From Chloroflexota bacterium (GTDB taxonomy: Bacteria; Chloroflexota; Chloroflexia; JAMDCE01): a stretch of DNA of 35,977 nucleotides. Positions 31,434 through 35,977 of the stretch are shown piece after piece (the stretch's first letter is position 1; each line of letters starts with the position of its first letter). Below the pieces are notes generated by a model that was given only the letters and a program-made list of their open reading frames with translations, searched no databases and was not told the DNA's origin. Where the stretch lies: assembly GCA_023489135.1 (NCBI GenBank), contig JAMDCE010000487.1, positions 1-35,977 of the forward strand, in the 5' to 3' direction. The translations under genes were made by a program, and so were the position numbers.

Positions 31434-33389
31434 GTGTCAGAAGACCACGTGAGGGATGAGTATCATCAGTTAACAACTGATTTTGCACAAATAGTCAACC
31501 GTGCCAAGGGTAGCTACCAGGAAAAAGCGCCCGGCCGGGAAATCGAATTCGTATCTCTATTCATGGGATCTCGCTCCGGAATAATTTGTAAAGCAGACGA
31601 ACGAGGTATCCCTCAGGTGATAGTATCGGGCGAGGAGACAGATAACCAGGGCAACCCCCGCATCCAGCGTTTTTTCATCGGCCTGCAATCCGAGGTTGCC
31701 ACCAAGGACGCCGATTTCGAGTCGTCCAACCTGGCCGAACGAGAGACGATAGTCAAGGAGTTCGAAGTCACCAGCCAGGGCCACGAGCTCGTGAAGAGCG
31801 CCATCAACGAAGCTCAGCGAGCAGGGGAACGAATTCAACGCAAGATAGACGAAGAGAACTATGAGTGGTTCCCTATCGTTCACGTCGAGGGCGAGGAGAA
31901 ATCCATCAACCTCGACCGGGAGCCGAAGCTCGCCCTCGATCCTATTGTGGGTCTGGTGGCCGGCGCTCGCCAGGTCATCCGCCAGGCGCTGGGGGCGAAG
32001 CTGGACCGGGTCGAGGTGCTCTTCGTCAAATTCAGCGATCACAACGAATACGCCGACACGGATGGGATGAAAGTCGATCAGATTGTTCCCCGGGTCGGAA
32101 TAACTATTAACGTTAGAACCCACAACGGGTCCGAAGCTTTCGGCGCTATACGCGGCTCGGGGGGAAGCCTGGATGTGCTGCGCCGCTACGAGAAGCCTGA
32201 CCAGGCGGAGCGAGATTATCTCGAAATAGTGAAAGACCTGGCCAGGAGGGTTGCCAGAGAAGCCATCGACCTGGATCGAGCTCAAGGCTCCTCGATTCTG
32301 GGCAATGAGTGTCCGGTCATACTCGCTCCTCAGGTGGCCGGGGTGTTGGCTCACGAGGTCTTCGGTCACACCAGCGAAGCGGACATCATTTGCGAAAACC
32401 GACGCAGCAAGACCGCTACCCTGACGCTGAAGAGCCGCATCGGCGCTCAGGTCAGCGATCATCCGGCCTTCGGCATACTTGATTCGGGAGCGCACTCGAT
32501 CAAGCTGGGAGATCGCGAGATCAACCATTGCTTTGGAGCGATCCCCCTGGACGAACAAGGATGCGAGGCTAAGGAAACACGCTTGGTGGATCGCGGCATA
32601 CAAATCCGCGTGCTGAATGACCGCTACACCTTCAACGAAATCATAGACGGGTTGAAAGAAGATATCGTCGTCGGTATGAAGGACCATGGCCTGACCGGCA
32701 ACGTGCGTCGTGAAAAGTACGATATGCCACCTCAAGTCAGAATGACCAATACCTTCATTCTTCCGGACGAGAAAGGCCCTGCCAGCCTGTCGGAGATGGC
32801 GGCCTTGATTCCCAAGAACAAGCGCGGGGTGTACGTAAAGAGCTGCCAGGGGGGCTGGGTTAACCCCGACGGCGGTGAATTCATGATCAACGGCAACCTC
32901 TGCTACTTGATCGAGAACGGGATCGTCACCGACAAGCCCATCAAAGACGTGCGCATTACCGGCAATGTAGCTAAGTTCGTGGACAGCGTCAAGGCAGTCG
33001 GCAACCCTGTCACCATGCATCACACCTTCACCGGCTACTGCGGCAAGAACGATCAGTGGGTGCCCGTCGAGGGAGGCGGCCCGTTGCTCTACCTGGAGAA
33101 CGCAACCCTGGTCGGAGGCAGCGCCCCGGATCGTTCCTGGGCCCAACTCGTGGAAGAGTACGACCGCCAGCACGAGCAGGTGCTTCAAGGCATACGCACT
33201 GCCGAGAGCGTCTACATCCCCGAATTCGGGGACGTCATAGGAAAAAACACCTCACAAGCGAAAGTGTGCCTGGTAACGGTCTCGATGTCCCTCAAGGAGG
33301 AAATGGACCTGGTCCTCGGAACCCGCGATCACGCCGGCTTCTCCGCGCAGAACGGGAAGCTTGTGAAAAGGGGTGACCGATTTGAATGA
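31434..33389 (+). CDS. TldD/PmbA-family metalloprotease, unusually long
   Basis: The 651-residue protein is related to TldD, which with TldE/PmbA trims unfolded peptides and matures some modified peptides. The zinc site is visible as HEVFGH and the later Cys in TGYCGKNDQ (residues 307-312 and 536 from this start). TldD landmarks follow in order: RREKYDMPPQVRMTNTFILP, GGWVNPDGGEF, CYLIENGIV, then GGGPLLYLENATLVGG. It is about 170 residues longer than ordinary TldD (about 480), with extra sequence at the N-terminus and after the zinc motif. GTG 31434 has AGGAGG nine bases upstream; GTG 31401 is also in frame but sits against its ribosome site. No PmbA/TldE partner is nearby; the next gene is unrelated. 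Confidence 0.85.
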   Translation: MSEDHVRDEYHQLTTDFAQIVNRAKGSYQEKAPGREIEFVSLFMGSRSGIICKADERGIPQVIVSGEETDNQGNPRIQRFFIGLQSEVATKDADFESSNLAERETIVKEFEVTSQGHELVKSAINEAQRAGERIQRKIDEENYEWFPIVHVEGEEKSINLDREPKLALDPIVGLVAGARQVIRQALGAKLDRVEVLFVKFSDHNEYADTDGMKVDQIVPRVGITINVRTHNGSEAFGAIRGSGGSLDVLRRYEKPDQAERDYLEIVKDLARRVAREAIDLDRAQGSSILGNECPVILAPQVAGVLAHEVFGHTSEADIICENRRSKTATLTLKSRIGAQVSDHPAFGILDSGAHSIKLGDREINHCFGAIPLDEQGCEAKETRLVDRGIQIRVLNDRYTFNEIIDGLKEDIVVGMKDHGLTGNVRREKYDMPPQVRMTNTFILPDEKGPASLSEMAALIPKNKRGVYVKSCQGGWVNPDGGEFMINGNLCYLIENGIVTDKPIKDVRITGNVAKFVDSVKAVGNPVTMHHTFTGYCGKNDQWVPVEGGGPLLYLENATLVGGSAPDRSWAQLVEEYDRQHEQVLQGIRTAESVYIPEFGDVIGKNTSQAKVCLVTVSMSLKEEMDLVLGTRDHAGFSAQNGKLVKRGDRFE

Positions 33390-34299
33390 GCAATCTTACC
33401 GCGAGGTAAAGCGGCGTGAAATCAGGAGATTTCACGCCGCCGTCGACTCGGTCGTCGACAACCTCCTCTTAAAAAAATACGACGAGACTCGCAACGCCGA
33501 GGAATATCGCGACTACTCGCGTATCTGCGGCCTGGTAAAGAGCAATCTGCATACCCTGGACTTGATGGCCGACCAGATGGGTGTTCTCTTCGAGCGAACA
33601 AGCGAGCGGAGCAACTGGGAGATATACCTCACGGGGTTGCGCAAAACGGCGCGAAAACTCCCCGACTCGTACCTGTTCCGCTTCGTATTGCCGATGCTGG
33701 GATTGGAAACCCTGCGCGAGAAGTTGAGCGCCTACTCGATCAGATGTCTCGACCAGTTTCACACGGCGCACAAGACCCTTCAGGAGACGGATCGGTATCT
33801 TCAGAACCTCACCAGGGGATACGGCATTGCCCAGGAATACCATAGCGATCACACCGATCTTCCGCGTCTGTACTCCTCCGTGAAGACGTGGGAGTCCAAC
33901 CAGGATCTCGGAAGGTTCCTTGGGCAGATTCAAGACTTACTCGATCTCACCGTGGAAGTCTTCATCGCCGGGCCCATCCAGCTCTACCTCATGATCGGAA
34001 GAGACACCTTCCTGGCGGTGTTCAAGGCGCTCACGGTGGGGAAACTGAACGATCTTCAGCAGGGCGATCGCGAGCAGTTCGAGATGCTCCAGCTGCACGA
34101 CTTCCTGCACAACTCCGCCGCGAGCTCGAAGACGCTGGAGATTACTCAGGAGATTCTACGCGAAGCCGTCAAAGAGTACACCAAGCGTTTCCGGGAAGAG
34201 CACGAGGCGCTGCGCGGGCAGCTGCCGACTCAAGAGATTCGTCGGCGCTTCATTCATCGTTACGAGAGCGGGATTCTCTTTCAGTCTCAACCGGACTGA
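33373..34299 (+). CDS. Unknown helical protein encoded with the TldD-type protease
   Basis: The 308-residue protein has no recognisable family, signal peptide or strong membrane helix. It is rich in predicted amphipathic helices (SYREVKRREIRRFHAAVDS... at the start, a charged helical C-terminus near EYTKRFREEHEALRG) with a more hydrophobic middle around 190-225 (VEVFIAGPIQLYLMIGRDTFLAVFKALTVG). The gene overlaps the protease gene by 17 bases, so translation is coupled. Start: GTG 33373; TTG 33382 has AAGGGG better placed and is an alternative. Given the coupling, a partner or substrate-delivery subunit of the protease is a reasonable guess, not more. Confidence 0.75.
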   Translation: MTDLNEQSYREVKRREIRRFHAAVDSVVDNLLLKKYDETRNAEEYRDYSRICGLVKSNLHTLDLMADQMGVLFERTSERSNWEIYLTGLRKTARKLPDSYLFRFVLPMLGLETLREKLSAYSIRCLDQFHTAHKTLQETDRYLQNLTRGYGIAQEYHSDHTDLPRLYSSVKTWESNQDLGRFLGQIQDLLDLTVEVFIAGPIQLYLMIGRDTFLAVFKALTVGKLNDLQQGDREQFEMLQLHDFLHNSAASSKTLEITQEILREAVKEYTKRFREEHEALRGQLPTQEIRRRFIHRYESGILFQSQPD

Positions 34300-34331
34300 T
34301 TGCTCGATAGCACTGCTTCTGGCACAACACA

Positions 34332-34365
34332 AGCGTAGGGGCGTTCAATTGAACGCCCCTACGCT
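34332..34365. repeat. Perfect 34-bp palindrome, family C
   Basis: Two 17-base arms (AGCGTAGGGGCGTTCAA and its complement) meet without a loop. The core AGGGGCGTTCAATTGAACGC matches the repeat at 15362-15391. Both copies lie between converging genes. It may act as a two-way terminator. Confidence 0.75.
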
Positions 34366-34384
34366 ATTTGCTCTTGATCCTGGA

Positions 34385-35755
34385 TTAAGTGGGAATGTTG
34401 TATTCCTTCATCTTGGCGTACAGCAGTCTGCGATAGATGCCCAGCACTTTTGCTGCCTGGCTCCGATTTCCCTGGGATTGCTCCAGAGCTTCCAGGATAA
34501 GCTGCTTTTCGACGTCGGCGATGATCTCCTTCATAGGCACCCGCTTCTGCACCTTCTGCTCCAGGTCCAGGAACTTTCGCTCGGCCAGCGGCACCAGCAC
34601 CAGGTGCTGGGCGGTAATGACGCCGCCTTGTGACAGCACCACCGCTCTCTCTACGGTATTCTCCAGCTCGCGAACGTTGCCCGGCCAATCGTGGCGCACA
34701 AGGCTCTCTAGCGCGTCCTCCGATATCCTGGTGGGAGGGCTATTGGGACTGAAGCGATGCTTGTTCAGGAAATGCTCGACCAGGAGGGGAATATCCTCCT
34801 TGCGATCGCGCAAAGGCGGCATGTTGATCGCGATGACGTTCACGCGGTAGAACAGATCATCGCGGAAGTTCCCCTTAGCTACCTCGTCCGACAGCCTCTT
34901 GTTGGTGGCCGCGATCACGCGCACATCCACCTTAATGGGGACAGATCCTCCCACTCGCTCGAATTCCCTCTCCTGGAGCACTCGGAGCAACTTCTTCTGA
35001 GTGCCTAGAGTCATTTCGCCGATCTCGTCGAGAAAAATACTGCCCTTGTGCGCCAGCTCAAAGCGCCCTTTTCTCAAAGCATAGGCGCTGGTAAACGATC
35101 CTTTCTCGTGACCGAAAAGCTCGCTCTCGAGCAGGGTTTCCGGCAGAGAGGCACAAGCCACTTTGATCAACGGGCCTTGCCGTACCAAGGAGTTCTGGTG
35201 GAGAACCTCGGCCACCAGTTCCTTGCCGGTTCCTGTCTCCCCCGTAATCAGCACCGTCGCGTCGGTCTTGGCCACTTTACCGATAGTCTTGTAGACGTCA
35301 AGCATGACTACCGAGCGACCCACTATGCGATCGGAGGGGTCGTACTCCCCCAGCTTAGTACGAAGAGTCTTCACCTCGTTCGTCAGCGACTGGTACTCGA
35401 AGAAGCGGTTGATGGTCAGGAGCACGTCATCAAGCGCAAAAGGCTTGGTTATGTAGTCGTGAGCTCCGAGCTGTATGGCCTTGATAGCCATACTGGAGGT
35501 CCCGTAGGCGGTCATTAAGAGAACCGGTACCTCGACGTGTTGCTCGTTCATCTTCTGCAGGACGTCGATGCCACTCATCTCGGGCATTCTGACGTCCATC
35601 ATCAAGAGGTCTGGCTTGCCGTTGCCCAAGTGACCCATTACCTCGGCACCGTTCTTAGCCTCTGAAACAGAGAAGCCCTCGTTTTCGAGGAAGGCTTTCA
35701 GGAGCGACCTAATGGAAGGATCGTCATCAGCGATGAGTATGTGCTTGTTGTCCAT
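34385..35755 (-). CDS. NtrC-type sigma-54-dependent response regulator
   Basis: The 456-residue activator has a receiver domain at 1-118 (DDD near 10-12, phospho-acceptor Asp54 in LLMMDVRMPEMSG, Lys104). An AAA+ domain follows at about 145-375, with Walker A GETGTGKE at 172-179, a sigma-54 contact loop reading GSFTSA (219-224) instead of GAFTGA, and Walker B FLDEIGEM. A Fis-type helix-turn-helix (GNRSQAAKVLGIYRRLLYAKMKEY) ends the protein. The start is ATG 35755, six bases after AGGAG; the frame is open to 35827. It would activate sigma-54 promoters such as that at 26191-26205. No partner histidine kinase is in the window. Confidence 0.93.
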   Translation of the reverse strand: MDNKHILIADDDPSIRSLLKAFLENEGFSVSEAKNGAEVMGHLGNGKPDLLMMDVRMPEMSGIDVLQKMNEQHVEVPVLLMTAYGTSSMAIKAIQLGAHDYITKPFALDDVLLTINRFFEYQSLTNEVKTLRTKLGEYDPSDRIVGRSVVMLDVYKTIGKVAKTDATVLITGETGTGKELVAEVLHQNSLVRQGPLIKVACASLPETLLESELFGHEKGSFTSAYALRKGRFELAHKGSIFLDEIGEMTLGTQKKLLRVLQEREFERVGGSVPIKVDVRVIAATNKRLSDEVAKGNFRDDLFYRVNVIAINMPPLRDRKEDIPLLVEHFLNKHRFSPNSPPTRISEDALESLVRHDWPGNVRELENTVERAVVLSQGGVITAQHLVLVPLAERKFLDLEQKVQKRVPMKEIIADVEKQLILEALEQSQGNRSQAAKVLGIYRRLLYAKMKEYNIPT

Positions 35756-35891
35756 CCCTGACTCCTGTTGCAGTCCTACATCTGTTAGTACTTTCACGTT
35801 TCCTCTCAGCGATGCCGATTGTGCCACCGCGTTGGCGATGGTTTATCAATGAATCTAACGGAACTAGTAGTTACATTACGTGCGCACATAT

Positions 35892-35921
35892 ATTATATGG
35901 CACAGGAAAGCCTCATCGCAA
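35892..35921 (-). promoter_or_regulatory. Sigma-70 promoter of the sigma-54 activator gene
   Basis: On the minus strand: -35 TTGCGA (35916-35921), an 18-base spacer, consensus -10 TATAAT (35892-35897). The transcript would start near 35885, about 130 bases before ATG 35755. Confidence 0.5.
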
Positions 35922-35977
35922 CAGGAAAACGGGCAAAAAAATGGGGCACGAGCGGCTGGAACCGTGAAAGTACTAAC

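Noticed and set aside
31557..33188. A 543-codon open frame antisense to the TldD-type protease
   Set aside because: It is the mirror of a clear TldD homologue, has no ribosome site, and its product has no recognisable domain; long antisense frames are common in GC-rich genes.

Overview
The window reads as chromosomal DNA of a moderately GC-rich, uncultured-type bacterium. No rRNA, tRNA or CRISPR array was recognised. Several traits point loosely to Chloroflexota or a neighbouring Terrabacteria lineage: a LexA box of the GAAC-N4-GTTC type, many short palindromic repeats (GTAGGGGCG...CGCCCCTAC and GTAGGGCGGGGG...), a sigma-54 factor with an inserted zinc ribbon, and a Rad52/DdrA-like protein of a kind I recall from that group. 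This placement is inference from memory, not a database result.

Layout. 1-690: the 3' end of an ISAs1-like transposase and a decayed NHL-repeat gene. 686-6034 (minus): a five-gene glucan operon with a GH57 amylase carrying a CBM48-like domain, a Cys-rich zinc protein, two GT4 glycosyltransferases and a GH57 paralogue. One GT4 and the paralogue have lost their catalytic residues. 6518-9680 (plus): a divergent GH57/DUF3536 protein, then a thiolase and its DUF35 partner. 9681-10403: a cluster of palindromic repeats and a promoter. 10404-15323 (plus): a complete branched-chain amino acid/amide type ABC importer in the order livG-livF-livJ-livH-livM. 15433-18609 (minus): a TetR regulator and two 3-hydroxyacyl-CoA dehydrogenases, one a tandem fusion with a degenerate second half. 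18709-21407 (minus): argGH. 21718-23448 (plus): a PucR-type regulator. 23506-27901 (minus): BON protein, small membrane protein, zinc-ribbon protein, then a receiver-GGDEF protein and rpoN behind a consensus sigma-54 promoter. 28275-29627 (plus): a third GT4. 29697-30344 (minus): a Rad52/DdrA-like protein behind a consensus promoter carrying a LexA box. 31226-34299 (plus): a compact operon of a 60-residue charged protein ending in Gly-Gly, a long TldD-type metalloprotease and an unknown helical protein. 34385-35755 (minus): an NtrC-type sigma-54 activator.

How the parts fit. The left third looks like synthesis and turnover of an alpha-glucan. The middle looks like uptake and beta-oxidation-type breakdown of an acyl or amino acid substrate, with a TetR repressor that appears to bind over its own transcription start. 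The right third carries regulation: sigma-54, a sigma-54 activator, a sigma-54 promoter in front of rpoN itself, and an SOS-controlled annealing protein. The best candidates for something undescribed are the 60-aa/TldD/unknown operon, the enzyme-plus-pseudoenzyme glucan operon, and the rpoN autoregulatory arrangement.

Many start codons were moved from the longest reading frame to an internal ATG, GTG or TTG with a well-placed ribosome binding site; these choices are given per gene.
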